Assembly (NCBI GenBank): GCA_022592445.1 | Contig: JABYQR010000007.1 | Coordinates: 248,001 to 312,000 of the forward strand | Origin: Cytidiella melzeri | Lineage: Eukaryota; Basidiomycota; Agaricomycetes; Polyporales; Irpicaceae | Length of the DNA stretch: 64,000 nucleotides | Direction of reading: 5' to 3' | In this document: positions 34,039 through 45,209 of the stretch, one piece after another | Layout of the letters: each line of letters starts with the position of its first letter | How positions within the stretch are numbered: the first letter of the stretch is position 1 | The notes under the pieces: generated by a model | The model's input: only the letters and a program-made list of their open reading frames with translations | Databases searched by the model: none | Told to the model about the DNA's origin: nothing | Translations under genes and position numbers: made by a program

Positions 34039-34523
34039 TCTCCTTTGGCTTTTTGTCAAACCAAGATGGAACATGTGCTGTACACTATGTCTGGAAATTG
34101 TATGATACTTACTCCTTGCCTGGGTGGCAGGTGTAGGGGCGCATCGATGCTCGTGGAGAGGTGCCTACACCGAGTCTTGGACTGTATGTAGTACTACCCG
34201 GCTGAGGATGCGTTCGAGGGACGAGTAATTAGGAGTAAATAAGTAAATAAACAGGAAAAAGCCAATCAATGAAGATCAATGTCGAAAATGTCGACGGGAT
34301 CTGAGATGACCTCACGATCGGACTTGTTCGGGGTTGAATGTTGAACGTCGAGTACTGTGGCTCCTGCTTTTGGTATTTTCTGCCTATGAGCTCCCGTACA
34401 CTCCCCTCATGCTCTTAACACTCGTGAGCAGACCTGACCTGCCCTTTCTCCTTCTCTTCATACTCACTACACTGTTGTCGCCGTAGTCAACTCTCGAGCT
34501 GCAGCCCACTCGCTAGCAAGCTC
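34039..34523. other. Intergenic region ATX1 / ferric reductase
   Basis: 485 bp. No ORF or RNA gene was recognised. A pyrimidine-rich stretch at about 34436-34475 precedes the reductase ATG. Confidence 0.5.
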
Positions 34524-37500
34524 ATGAACTCGACTCTCCCAACCATACCAGACTACTCCGACGACTACCAATGGCTCACAGCCTATCTCGTCCAACACAG
34601 GCTCAGCCAGGCTAGCTGGGTGTACGCATACATCCTATGGCTAGCCATCGCAGCCGTCTTTCTGACATTCAGTATTCTGCACTGGACCAGACTACGTGGA
34701 GGGTATATTGGGGCTGTATGGAACAAGTGGGCACTCCGACGCAGGACGTGGAGGAAGAAACATAGCCTAGCTGCTGCCCAGCGCAGTGGACAACCCCATA
34801 GTCAGCCCCACTCGTTCTCTTCCAACGCGCAAATACTCGCCCTCGTTACCCTGTTCGTTTCCGCGCTGGCCCTGTCCGCAATAGGTCCTGATTATCTCGC
34901 TCCAGGCTCTCATATCTGGAACCTCAGCAACTATCCGTCTGTAAATAACGCACGGCGCGACTCGTCGGACTCGTACAACCCTGAAGACTATTTTTACCTA
35001 CAGCCTCAGTTTACTATCAACAAAGCGTGGTGGACCGCTGGCGGGAGAACTGGTCTGATCGCCTTTGCGTTATTTCCTTTAACCGTCTTGCTTGCGCTCA
35101 AGGCACCACCTTTTGCCTTGCTATCATCGCCTTACTTTGTTCAGCTCGCCTTCGACAAGCTTGCGATTCTCCACCGGTGGTGCGGCTTCCTGGTATGGTT
35201 ACTAGCAACAATGCACACCGTGTTTTGGTGTATCCAGCTCGCGATAGATCATCGTGCTAGAACAGGCGAGATTGGGCTGGACTACGCTTGGCAATTTGAA
35301 GGCTTCGACTACGCATGGGCTGTAAGTGGCTTAGTTTGAACTCATCTACGCTGCAACTTTGACGATGCAAGTGACTTTGCTTGTTACTCTGCAGGCTTAC
35401 GGGTCTTTCACAATGCTAATGCTATGCTCGATACCCTCTTTGAGGCGACACCATTACGAAGCGTTCTGGTTCATGCACGTTCTCTTCGTTCCTCTCACAC
35501 TCGTATTCTCAGCACTGCATCACGCACCCATCGCAGGGTGGTGCTGGGGCGCATTAGCCCTTTGGATTGGAGAACGTTGCTACCGCTTCACATGGTGGCT
35601 AAATACAAATGGATTCTTCGGCGGCATGTCACCGACGAGGTCAACGAAGCTTAGCATACCTGAAGACCCCCGAACATCCGAGGCTAATCTAAACACCCTT
35701 TCAATGCACGTTTTAGGCCAAAACACTACTCGCGGCCGCCTCTCTGCCCTCCCGCGCATTGACCCAGCCCTAAAGGCACCGACATACCAGGTTGGCGCAG
35801 TAGCCGGGGCAGCATACACTCCTCCCCCAGGGTTCGTCCACGCTGAACTCCTCCCCGGTAGGACAATACGCGTCCGTATTGTGACACCTGTCTTCCTCTC
35901 CTGGTACCCTGGTCAACACTTTCTACTCAACATTCCTTCCATATCGCGTATCACGTCCCACCCGTTTACATGCGCGAGCGTCTGCGACTCTTTGTCGCCA
36001 CATGACTCTGGGAGGGAAATCGTGTTCTTCATTCGCGCCAAGAAAGGATGGACGAAGGAGCTGTGGGAGACCTTGTCTATGCTTTGTGCACGTGGACTCA
36101 AGTGTCCTCCGGGGGAGAAGGTGCCAGAGGGGGCTGCGAAGCCGTCAAAGGGAGTTTTGATGCGTGGGTACGTGGACGGGCCATTTGGGAGTGCGGCGAG
36201 GGTGAGGTGGGGTGAACATTCGAGTGTGCTGTTGGTCGCGGGAGGGAGTGGGGTCAGTTTTGCTTTGGGGGTGTTGCGGTATTTGTGCATGTGTTTGGCG
36301 GGAAGGGATGGGCAAGAATTGGGCGGGCTGAAGGGGGGGTATGGCAAAAAGGGGTTCAAGACAACGAGGGTGAGGTTTGTGTGGATTGTGAGTCAATTTG
36401 GTAAGTTTTTTTTGCAACATCCGGAAACAATTATTTGGCCTGATCTTTTATCGTCTGCGTGTTGTAGGTCACGTACACTGGTGTGCACATGCTCTGCGTC
36501 AATGCATGGCACTCGTTTCGTTGTCCGAGCTGCAGATTGACATTTTCGTAACTAATGTCAAACCTGAGTTGAGAAGGGCCCTCAGGCCACCACCAACCCA
36601 TATCGACCCAACGGCCATGAAGTCTCAGGATCCTCTGATGCCTCCCACACCGATGTTCATCCTAGAGGAGCAAGAAGCACGCAGATCGTCTTCAGACAAG
36701 CCCAATGACGTTTCAGAGGATGTCTCCTCCCGCACCTCTGTTGAAAGCGACATCAGCGACAACGATCTCGTCGACTGGAGCTACTACAGTTGGGATATTG
36801 GCGCCAATGAGCAAGGCGAACTTGGGCACGATGAGCACGTACTTGACCTGACGAACTTTGAGGGAGATGACGATACAGCCATGCCTGGTGAAGCAGCACT
36901 CAATGATGCTGTCAAAAAAGAAGGAGCTGCTCGGCGATCGTTTTTCCGACAGACGATGCACTTTGGTCTCCTGAAGCACTCAAAGTTATCGTTCGAGTCG
37001 TACCGCCATCGTCCCGCATCTGAAGCTATGACTCCCATTGACACGCCGATAGAGCCGACGTTACGTTTCGTGGGAGAACGACCTCGATCAATGGCAATGC
37101 TCGCTCTCGGACGTGATCCTCGCACCAGCACCGCGCACATTCATCCGCCCTCACCAGAGTCCGCTACAACACCCACTAGTTCCGCGCCCCTCCTCTCTAG
37201 CCGTTACACCCCTAAATTCACATTCCCTCCCCCACGTCCGCACTCCCCAATCACACATTCTCCACACGTATTCGACACACTTCCTTCTCCTATGACCTCA
37301 CGTACATCATCACCTACACCAAACGAGCACCACGATCCCCGCAAATCATTCACGTCCTCCATACGCCCCGACTCTGTCCTCTCACACTGGTCTGACGCAC
37401 ACAGTCTCGCCGCCCTCGTCTCCGAAGCAGCCGCCCGCGAGGACTTCCGGCTCGAGTTCGACGAAGAGGAACTCGTGGACATCAGCGTCGTAGCCGAGCG

Positions 37501-37708
37501 TACACGGGCTGGGCGGCCTGCCATCCATAAGATTCTCGCCGACGAAGTCGAGCGAGCGAGGGGGAGCGTGATTGTGGGGTGTTGTGGGCCGACGTCTTTG
37601 AACGCCGTGATGAGGAAGAACGTGGCGGCGCAAATCGATCCGGGGAGGTTGTGGAGGGGGGACGAGAGGGGGTATGTTGCGCTTGTGGCCGAGGACTTTG
37701 GGTATTGA
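34524..37708 (+). CDS. Ferric/cupric reductase transmembrane protein (FRE family)
   Basis: Proposed CDS join(34524..35321, 35395..36400, 36468..37708), 1014 residues. An N-terminal outside segment and TM helices lead to the heme-binding ferric reductase domain. Its two His pairs are each 14 apart: HRWCGFLVWLLATMH and HVLFVPLTLVFSALH. The FAD domain shows HPFTCAS after YPGQHFLLNIP. The NAD(P)H domain shows VDGPFGS, VLLVAGGSGVSFALGVL and, near the end, VIVGCCGPTSLNAVMR. The protein reduces extracellular Fe(III) or Cu(II) for uptake. The NAD(P)H domain is split by about 300 residues of Ser/Pro/Thr-rich disordered sequence between IDIFVTN and the CCGP motif, an unusually long insert. ATX1 next door suggests a metal-homeostasis neighbourhood. 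Confidence 0.92.
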
Positions 37709-38414
37709 TGCGTACATGGTGGTGATATGGGGGCAGCCGCCGTGTCGGGGAAGAAGCGGATGGCGTTTTGGAATAGCATGGTTTCTGCATTTTTCATGGT
37801 CAACTTATAATTCAACATTGGAGCGCGTTGGACGGACAACCATAGAGTCGCGCTTAAGCATATGTGTATTAGTTTAGTAAACTGCTTTCGTTTGACTACT
37901 TACTTTAATCACTAGCATGTTCGCCCGTAGGGATGGATTGGATTGGCTTTTGCACATTATGCTGGTGGGTGCTCACTGAGTGCTTTGAGAATCCCTGAAT
38001 GCAAATTTTCCGTGGCGATGTACCTTCGACGTGACCACATCTAACAAACAATTCCCATGATAATTCCGAGTGGGTACGGCGGATGCGATCGGGCGGGAGG
38101 TACCGACATTTGGATCGAGACCGACGGGTCGGGACAACGACCGCCGTGTATGATCGCGCAGGTGCGGGAAGCGGGAGCAACGGTAGCTCTTGTACAATCA
38201 CGATCGTTCGAGTACTGCCTCTACCACCACCGCCCACAGAGACACATGAGCACGATGATACCCTCGCGGAAACAAATAGCGTACCGTACGTTGCCTCCGC
38301 GAGCACAAACAGCTGCAACGCCTCGAAAATGCTTAAATGGTGAGCCCCCTCCTGCGGAATTACTATCTTACTCGCTATTCCCACCCCGGTCAAAGAACAT
38401 ATCATTTCATCACT
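37709..38414. other. Intergenic region
   Basis: About 700 bp between the reductase stop and the next ATG. A long minus-strand open frame (37905-38852) overlaps it but looks like an antisense shadow with random composition. No gene is supported. Confidence 0.45.
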
Positions 38415-39053
38415 ATGCCTTCTTTCACCTCTTTTGCTGTTGCAAGCACCTCTCCGGCTGGTTCGGACTGTAAGTACCTTGCAGTGCACTTCGCATTCAT
38501 CGTTACTCACTTTACTGTATTGACAGATCGCAATGCTGGTCATCGTGATAATGAGCCCAAGGCTGGCCTTGGTCTCGAACTTCCCTCTGCAGTCCTCACC
38601 ACCTCCCTCGGTTCTGAGAAGTTTGTAGGGCTCGGCATCTACATCGACTTCGAATCTTGGGATGGTGGCTTGGTCAGCCCCAAAATGACTAAGAGTGACA
38701 TTGAGCCATCGAGGTTGCCGACGCTGGACGTTGACTCCTTCTCTAAGGTGGTGGATGAATGCCCTGGGGCGCCGATACTCTCTTACCAAGCGGTCTTCAC
38801 TACTCCTACTGAGAGTATCGCGTCCAGACTCGACCTCCTCTGCCTTCTGCACGAGGATGGTTGCGAGTCTTGCAACTCGCCCTCTGCTCCATCGTCCTCA
38901 GGCATACTCCCACCCGTCATTCAACGCCACCTTGAGGAGGCTAAATTAAGCCAATCCAAGGCAGCTGGGCTGGGATTCAATCTGGAGGATTGGGCGGGGT
39001 GGTCGGGGATTGAGTCGGTGGTCGGCGCCGATAACGGTGTCGAAAAAGTCTAA
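38415..39053 (+). CDS. Unrecognised small protein (orphan)
   Basis: Proposed CDS join(38415..38469, 38527..39053), 193 residues. I do not recognise the family. It begins MPSFTSFAVASTSPAGSDYR. It has no clear signal peptide or TM helix. A moderately hydrophobic stretch (LVSPK and ILSYQAVFTTP context) and an acidic C-terminus are present, with a CLLHEDGCESC cysteine cluster around residue 140. The intron (57 nt, GTAAGT...TGACAG with CTGTATTGACAG at its end) is stop-free and divisible by three, so an unspliced form would also be open. The long frame, intron signals and non-random composition argue for a real gene; the alternative is a spurious ORF. Confidence 0.5.
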   Translation: MPSFTSFAVASTSPAGSDCKYLAVHFAFIVTHFTVLTDRNAGHRDNEPKAGLGLELPSAVLTTSLGSEKFVGLGIYIDFESWDGGLVSPKMTKSDIEPSRLPTLDVDSFSKVVDECPGAPILSYQAVFTTPTESIASRLDLLCLLHEDGCESCNSPSAPSSSGILPPVIQRHLEEAKLSQSKAAGLGFNLEDWAGWSGIESVVGADNGVEKV

Positions 39054-39656
39054 AGCAACGAGCTCTGCTTATTAGTCTTCTTAACACCCCTCAATATATT
39101 GCTGGCTGGTTTCAGCCACTGTCTGGGTCAATTAATACCATTCATTACCAACCCTTAAATGTCTAGAACGTCAGCGTGAACGGATGTAATCTTGAGGCGG
39201 CGGATCAAGATGATGCTTAACAGGATGTACGAAGGCACCTGCAACAATGTCGCTCCCTGAGATGCTGAACAGTAGACGCGAGGGGACTGCTCACCTCTAC
39301 CACCAGAGTAATAGATGAATACATACCAAAAAGCGGCGAGATATGATTGAGATGATTATGACGGTGGCGTGGCATGAAGCAAAAATAGGTGAATATTCTC
39401 CGCTATAGCGAACCCACCAGTCCATCCATAACAGGATGTTAGACACTGTCAAAGCAAGCTGCCTACAGCAGCCTAGGATCAGGCATGTCATGAACGTCCC
39501 GTTTGCTCGGACATTTCCACATGCTCATCTCCCTCCGTTGCAACTGCCTGCCATCCTCTCCCAGGCGTTGGACGGCCACGTATCCTGGCAAACCAATCTT
39601 GGAAGATCGCTATGGGTCCATAATCAAAACTCGAGTGAGGCGAAGATTCGAGAGAG
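39054..39656. other. Convergent intergenic region
   Basis: 600 bp between the orphan gene and the 3' end of the amino-acid transporter. No supported gene; a minus-strand ORF (39297-39491) is short and featureless. Confidence 0.5.
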
Positions 39657-42030
39657 TTACTCACTGACTATTATTGGTGTCTTATCTTGTGGTCCACTGT
39701 GCTGTGTCATGTAGTATATAGGTATACCTACAAGTACGAAACCTGATGACAGTTTCAAAACGTAACAGCAACAACGGGGCTTAAAGAATATTCACCTAGC
39801 ACTGCCAAGGCTTCTAATGGTGCAGCTATTATCGGCATTAATAACAGGAACAGGCACACTGCACAGAATATTAGCGGCGTCGTGATCCATGTCTTGTATG
39901 GCCTGCGAAGACATTCAGTACAGCCTTCTACTGCCGTATGCCTCAAATTGTCTCACCGTTCAAGTAGCGGTTCCTTGACGCGGAGAATTACAAGGCCAAG
40001 GACCTGCAACGCAATACGACCCTGTGTCAGCCTTGATGAAAGTCGATTATTTCTTGCGCTTACCGTAAGAAAATAGAATGCCCAGGAAGCTGGCATGTGG
40101 AGGATTGATAGTCAGATGCCGGTGTGCGCGCCACATAAGATGGGCGTATTTACCAACGACAGCGAAATTGATAAGGCTCCTGAAACCACCACCGACCATG
40201 ATGAATGTTATAGTTAGCGCCGCTTGCAGACACATGGCGTTCAACGGAGTCTTCAATCTTTTGTTGTGACGACCGAAGAGAGCAGGCAGGTAGCCGTCTT
40301 TTCCAGCGAGGTATATAAGTCGAGCTGACGTAAAGAAGGATCCTGATGACGGCAGATTCGCATTATTTCGTGCGTTATAAGCAGTCATTACTGGACACAG
40401 CATTATCATAACTAACCGTTCAAGGCACCAAAACAGGAGAAGGCGACCATCCCTGCGAAGATGATTCCGCCAATTCGACCGAATATGGCGCGGCCAAAGT
40501 CAAGTGCTACCGTATTACTCGAACCGACTGTGGCCTGAACAAGTCATCGGTAAGTATCGATTCAGTGATGTAAATGAGACCCTTGCCTTATCCAACACCA
40601 CGAAATACGCAAGATTCGCGAGGAGAAACAATGCCTATGCGTCTATTAGCAACAACTCCAATGAAGAATAGCTGTCGCATACAGTGACAATAGCCATACT
40701 GGCGTGTATGGCCCTCGGAATGTTTTTCGTTGCGTTCTTCATCTCTCCGCCAACATAATTAGCCTGATCCCAGCCGTCAAATGCCCATAGACCGGAATAT
40801 AATGCGAGCGCGTATTCGGATGGGCTATGACTTGAATCTTCGAACAGAGGCTCTGTGAGAGATGTTGATGCATGGCCCCTTACTAGTTGCACGAGACCAA
40901 TTATTGTGATTGAGAGCTTGAGGTAGAATAGAATAAGTACGATTCTAGGACAGGGTAGGAGCCAACTCGTACCAAAGCAATGATCTTGAGGTATTGTAGT
41001 ATGTAAGCGTTCACAAGTTCTTGATTAACATGACTGCACGCTTTACCTTGACTGCTGTGAACACCACAGCTGTTCGAGTACCAAGGGTTGGTGTTGCAAC
41101 ACAGATAGCACTGACAACTAAAACTGCTGCAGTCGCAGTGATTTTTATTGCCCACTGTGGTATGTCGTCCGGTGACGCAGATTCAGTAGTCGTGTGCCAC
41201 ATCAGACGATTTAGATATTCCGCGAAGATAAGGCTGATCACAGCATTTCCACCTAGATATATTTTATCCTTTGAACCCAGCTATAATCAATGAAGGGGTG
41301 CGTACCTGGCTTCAATGCTGAAATGGCTGTCCAGGCGAACAGATATGATACGAGAGGGCCATAAGAATAATGAAGATACGCCTGCGCTCCTCCATTGACT
41401 GGTATCGAGGATCCTAGTTCTGCAAAACTACTGGCACCTGTCCAGCCGAGCAGCCCTGCTACCAGCCATACAGCCAGACTTGCACCTACACTGTGGGTAT
41501 TCGCAACCACTACTCCTGGTGAGGAACTGCAAAGCGAGGTCAATAATCGAGATTGACAGAGATGTGAGTGGCACGTACAATATGCCTGACCCTATCTAAC
41601 ACATATGAATGAAAATGGTCAGAATGGGACCAGTCAAGTTTTGGTGCTCGTACCTGTAATCCTACACATAATGCGATGCCTTACATGACAGTAGCACATT
41701 GTCACCTAATATCTTTCAGGCAAAAGACATACACTCACCATTAACCAGTCCTATGTGTTTCTCTCTGGGTTCCGCCGCAACGCTCTCCGGTTCGCTAAGA
41801 CTTGCACTTAGCGGTAGCAGATCGCTCTGGAAGTCAAAACCAGACACCGAGTATGCCCTGCCTCCTCCTGTCCTTGGTGCCTCAGCTAAGAGCGGGCCAT
41901 CCGACATTTCAAGTGCGCGTAACGACTCGTCCGAGTCTTGCGAGTAACGTGCATCGTCATAGTCTTCGACATGTGGACTTTTTCCCGGAGAGCGAAGTGC
42001 GTCGTACACCGGTAACGGTGAGCTGCTCAT
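39657..42030 (-). CDS. L-type amino-acid transporter (LAT family, APC superfamily)
   Basis: A minus-strand gene cut by about ten introns. Cytosolic N-terminus MSSSPLPVYDALRSPGKS. Then the LAT signature VGSGI/FSSPGVVVA split by an intron, AVWLVAGLLGWTGASSFAELGSSIPVNGGAQAYLHY, SYLFAWTAISALKPG, LWAFDGWDQANYVGGEMKN/IPRAIHASMAIVT, SGSFFTSARLIYLAGKDGYLP, RLKTPLNAMCLQAALTI, RPYKTWITTPLIFCAVCLFLLL, and a last exon FVLVGIPIYYMTQHSG ending at a TAA at 39657-39659. About twelve TM helices are expected, at the plasma membrane. Fungal LAT proteins include methionine and neutral amino-acid permeases; the substrate cannot be read from sequence. Start is the ATG at 42028-42030. Confidence 0.88.
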
Positions 42031-42560
42031 GAAATGAAGTTTTGACTTGTTACTGTGGTCCGAGCGAGAGAATTGACACAAGAGACGAAGAAAATCAGAG
42101 GATAAGCGTTCGTGGCTACGGAATTCGAACCTGGTAAAGTCATGAAACGTGAGCAGTGTTGTACGTGCCAAGCCGCGGCCACAGTTTCACAGAGAATAGG
42201 AGGCGTGAGACATTGATGCGCCAGGTTAGAAGAGTACTTGGCGCATCAATTCTGTATCGTATCCTCTGCAAACATTAAGTCGGTACCTCATTCGTGTGCA
42301 CATTGAGCTTCCCGTGATGCAGTCGTCTCAAAGTCATATCAGTATTTCTTCCAAATACCCCATTTTGGAAACCTGGTTTACGATACTTTCGCCAATGGAT
42401 GATAGCAAACCAATGTACAGCCCAATTTGTTCTCTTAAGACGAGTCCAGCGAAAATACATCTCACTGCTGTGAGTAGCCTAGGTTTGATGTAAATGTAGC
42501 GTGGTCAATATCCAACACCTGTCTCCGCACAAGCACGACGAAAGCCAACAATTGTGCACA
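42031..42560. other. Intergenic region
   Basis: 530 bp between the transporter start and the MTR3 stop (both minus strand). It must contain the transporter promoter. No gene was recognised. Confidence 0.5.
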
Positions 42561-43663
42561 TCAAGCATTAGAGGGTGCTGCATATTCCAGCAAGGCATCT
42601 GCTACATGAAGGTGGATTTCTGTAGATACTTCCTGGCACGCCTCTAGGCACTATCCAACGACAACTATCGTCAGCATGGCGATCGTGAAGACATAATCTG
42701 AAGACGACATACCTGGATACTTTCTTGAGGACTCATCTTCCCATTCTGCCACATGCTCGTGATTGTCCCGAGAGCGGGCATCCCTGCGTACACAAACGTC
42801 GCCCTTGCGCCGCTTGCCTCTTCGTCTGTCGGGTCTAGCCAGATCTCATTACCCAACATGCACTGAGAGAGACAGATCAATACGGAGGAATACGCAACTT
42901 GGACATGAAACTACTGACTGCAGAACATGAGACTACAAGTCCAAGCATCTCTATCCCCGCGTCTGCAAGAGCAGCGCTGGCCGCGATAGACCCAGCCGCG
43001 ATGCATCCTTCTATACCGTCATTTTCGATAATGTTGACAAAGATGTCTATGCTCGACTTCGGCAAGAGCTCCAAGCGCACCGAAGAAAGCAAAGCTTGGT
43101 GTATCTGTGTAGCAATAGACCTATCTTCCGCATCCTACGAGTGTTGCTGATCAGCGAAATGTCAGCGGTAGAAAGCAGCCATTTGTTCCTCTTACTCGCA
43201 TAGGCGCTCGCCTCCGTATACATGAGAAGGGTGTAAATTTGACTTCAACGTTTAATCGTCCTTTCTCGTTGTATGTTGTGCTTTTCGATTGTCGCGGACC
43301 ATATCTATCGCAGGTTCTGAGCTTTGAATGATAGACAGGAAGGAGAACAAAACCAACACTGCACATGCAATTTTGGTCTTCGCCGTCTCAATATAAGCAG
43401 AGCCGTTCGCTTGGTTTGTGAGACCAAGCTGCAAGTCTATACCACGAAGAGAACATAAGGGCCAAAAACTAGTAGAACGCACGAAAATCTGCACATATAG
43501 GTCGAATATCCCGAGGCCCTCGTCCCGAGCGAGGCTGCCCTTCCTTCCACTGATTCGCGAACAGGAGTCCATCGGGGTCTTCCTCGTCCTCGTAGACAGG
43601 AGGAAAGCTCTCTTCTGGGCCATTGATCCGCCTACGGTCAAAGTTGCTTTGCCAATGAGACAT
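42561..43663 (-). CDS. MTR3: Exosome complex RNase PH-like subunit MTR3
   Basis: Start MSHWQSNFDRRRINGPEES at 43663. RNase PH-fold segments follow in order: RDIRPIFVRST, QANGSAYIETAKTKIACAVYGPRQSK, GRLNVEVKFTPFS (then RRRAPMR), SSVRLELLPKSSIDIFVNIIE, an EGCIAAGSIAASAALADAGIEMLGLV helix, WLDPTDEEASGARATFVYAGMPALGTITSMW, and a C-terminal EACQEVSTEIHLHVADALLEY. The stop is TGA at 42561-42563. Mtr3 is one of the six catalytically inert RNase PH-like ring subunits of the eukaryotic exosome (3'-5' RNA decay, nucleus and cytosol). The NSRP1-like gene starts 124 bp away on the other strand. Confidence 0.85.
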
Positions 43664-43787
43664 TTTACCACAGCTCAGAAGCTTGACCAGAGACTCAAGC
43701 AGTCAGTTAAAACTGGTAGCGAGTAGCGGGATTCCTAAAAAGGCAACCATATTGGGGAGGTGTTGAAGCTCGGGTTTTTCCGACACC
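43664..43787. promoter_or_regulatory. Shared divergent promoter MTR3 / NSRP1-like
   Basis: Only 124 bp separate the two ATGs on opposite strands, so the core promoters must overlap. No TATA box was seen. Confidence 0.55.
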
Positions 43788-45067
43788 ATGAAGGTCTCCT
43801 TCTCTCTCGCCAAGTCCAAGGCCGCCGCCGCCTCCAAGCCAGTTGGCGACGCGCCCTCATTCAAGATACCTGTTGCTTTCGCGTCACTAGAAGATGACGA
43901 GCCTGTCGATGCAGCTGCAACCGCGAGCAGCAGCAGCTCCACCAAGGCCTCGGCACCAGTTAACAAGCAGCTCATTGCGCAGAATGTCGGGATGTCGAAG
44001 GCGTTGAAGCGGAAGATTGAGGAAGAGAAAAAGGTCGATGCGACGGTGTTTGAGTACGACGAGGTGTGGGACAAGATGCAGGAGGCAAAGTTGCGACAGA
44101 AGACGGCGAAGGAGGCAGATTCGAAGGAGAGAAAGGTGCGTCAGAAAATAGCGAGTGTGTTTGGACCTCCTCAATGTTCTCATGCATTTTCAACAGCCAA
44201 AATATATTAACGGACTGCTGACGTCTGCCGCTACTCGACGGCTGGATTACTTGAGAGCGGAGGAGAAGATGATCCAGCGAGAGCGAGAGATGGAGGGTGA
44301 CGAGTTCAAGGACAAGGAGGCGTTCGTCACACAGGCTTACAAAGACCAGATGGCGGAACTTCGTAGAGCGGAAGAGGAAGAGAAGAAGCGAGAGGGTACG
44401 TGCCATGAGACGGTAGTGACTGTCAGATCTGTCTGACGTTATTACAGAGGAGGAAAGGAAGAAGAAGAATGGGAATATGGGTACTGGGATGGCCCACTTC
44501 TACAAGAAACTCTTGGAAGAGTCCGAGCAGCAGCACGAAGAGACAGTGGCTGCTACATCGGCGAAGCCTGTCATAGGACCTCAAGGCCCGGCGCCCAACT
44601 TAACTATCGTCAAACCGCCCGACTTCACTCCAATGTCCGACGCTGAAATGGCGCGAATAGCTCGGGAGCAAGGGAAGGAGGTGGAACTCAATGACGATAA
44701 TCAAATTGTCGACAAACGCGAGCTTCTCTCCGCCGGGCTCAACCTCTCTGCTCCCAATACGAGGAAGTTTGGGCTGCAAAAGCCAGGACAGACGACAGCA
44801 ACCGAGGAGTCTGTTGCTGCCCACCGAGCTGTCGGGACGGCAGCTAGCCGGAGGGAGATCACCGAGCGACGTGCGAGAGAAGCTGAGAGGCAGATGGAGG
44901 AGGAACGTGAGCGTATACTCAAGGAAAGGGAGCTGCGGGAACTCGAGAACATTAATAGGGTGGTGGCGAAGCGTAACACGGAAGAGTCTGTCCAGAGTGC
45001 AAAGGAACGCTACTTGGCTCGAAAACGGCGGAAGCTCGAGGAAGGAGAAAGCGCGGAACCAAGTTGA
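43788..45067 (+). CDS. Nuclear speckle splicing regulator 1-like protein (NSRP1/CCDC55)
   Basis: Proposed CDS join(43788..44135, 44197..44395, 44448..45067), 388 residues. The N-terminal domain matches the NSRP1_N pattern: KALKRKIEEEKKVDATVFEYDEVWDKM, KPKYINGLLTSAATRRLDYL and QREREMEGDEFKDKEAFVTQAY. A highly charged coiled-coil (RREITERRAREAERQMEEE...) runs to a basic tail KERYLARKRRKLEEG. Animal NSRP1 binds SR proteins in nuclear speckles and affects splice-site choice; the role in fungi is inferred. Both introns are about 50-61 nt. Confidence 0.82.
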
Positions 45068-45209
45068 TAGAACGTCGTATGTACCCATGTGTTCTACTGT
45101 ATTACTATTGCATAATTCTACTGTGTTGAGGGTATACTTGAAACGAAGGGTGCTTTAGTTGTTAGGAAATTGCAAATGAGTCAGTGACGGAGGCCACAGT
45201 TAACGGTTA

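Noticed and set aside
37905..38852. 315-codon minus-strand open frame
   Set aside because: It overlaps the better-supported plus-strand gene at 38415, has random composition, no domain and no intron signals. Probably an antisense shadow.
42118..42140. B-box-like GGTTCGAATTCC on the minus strand (possible tRNA)
   Set aside because: No T-stem pairing and no matching A-box or acceptor stem.
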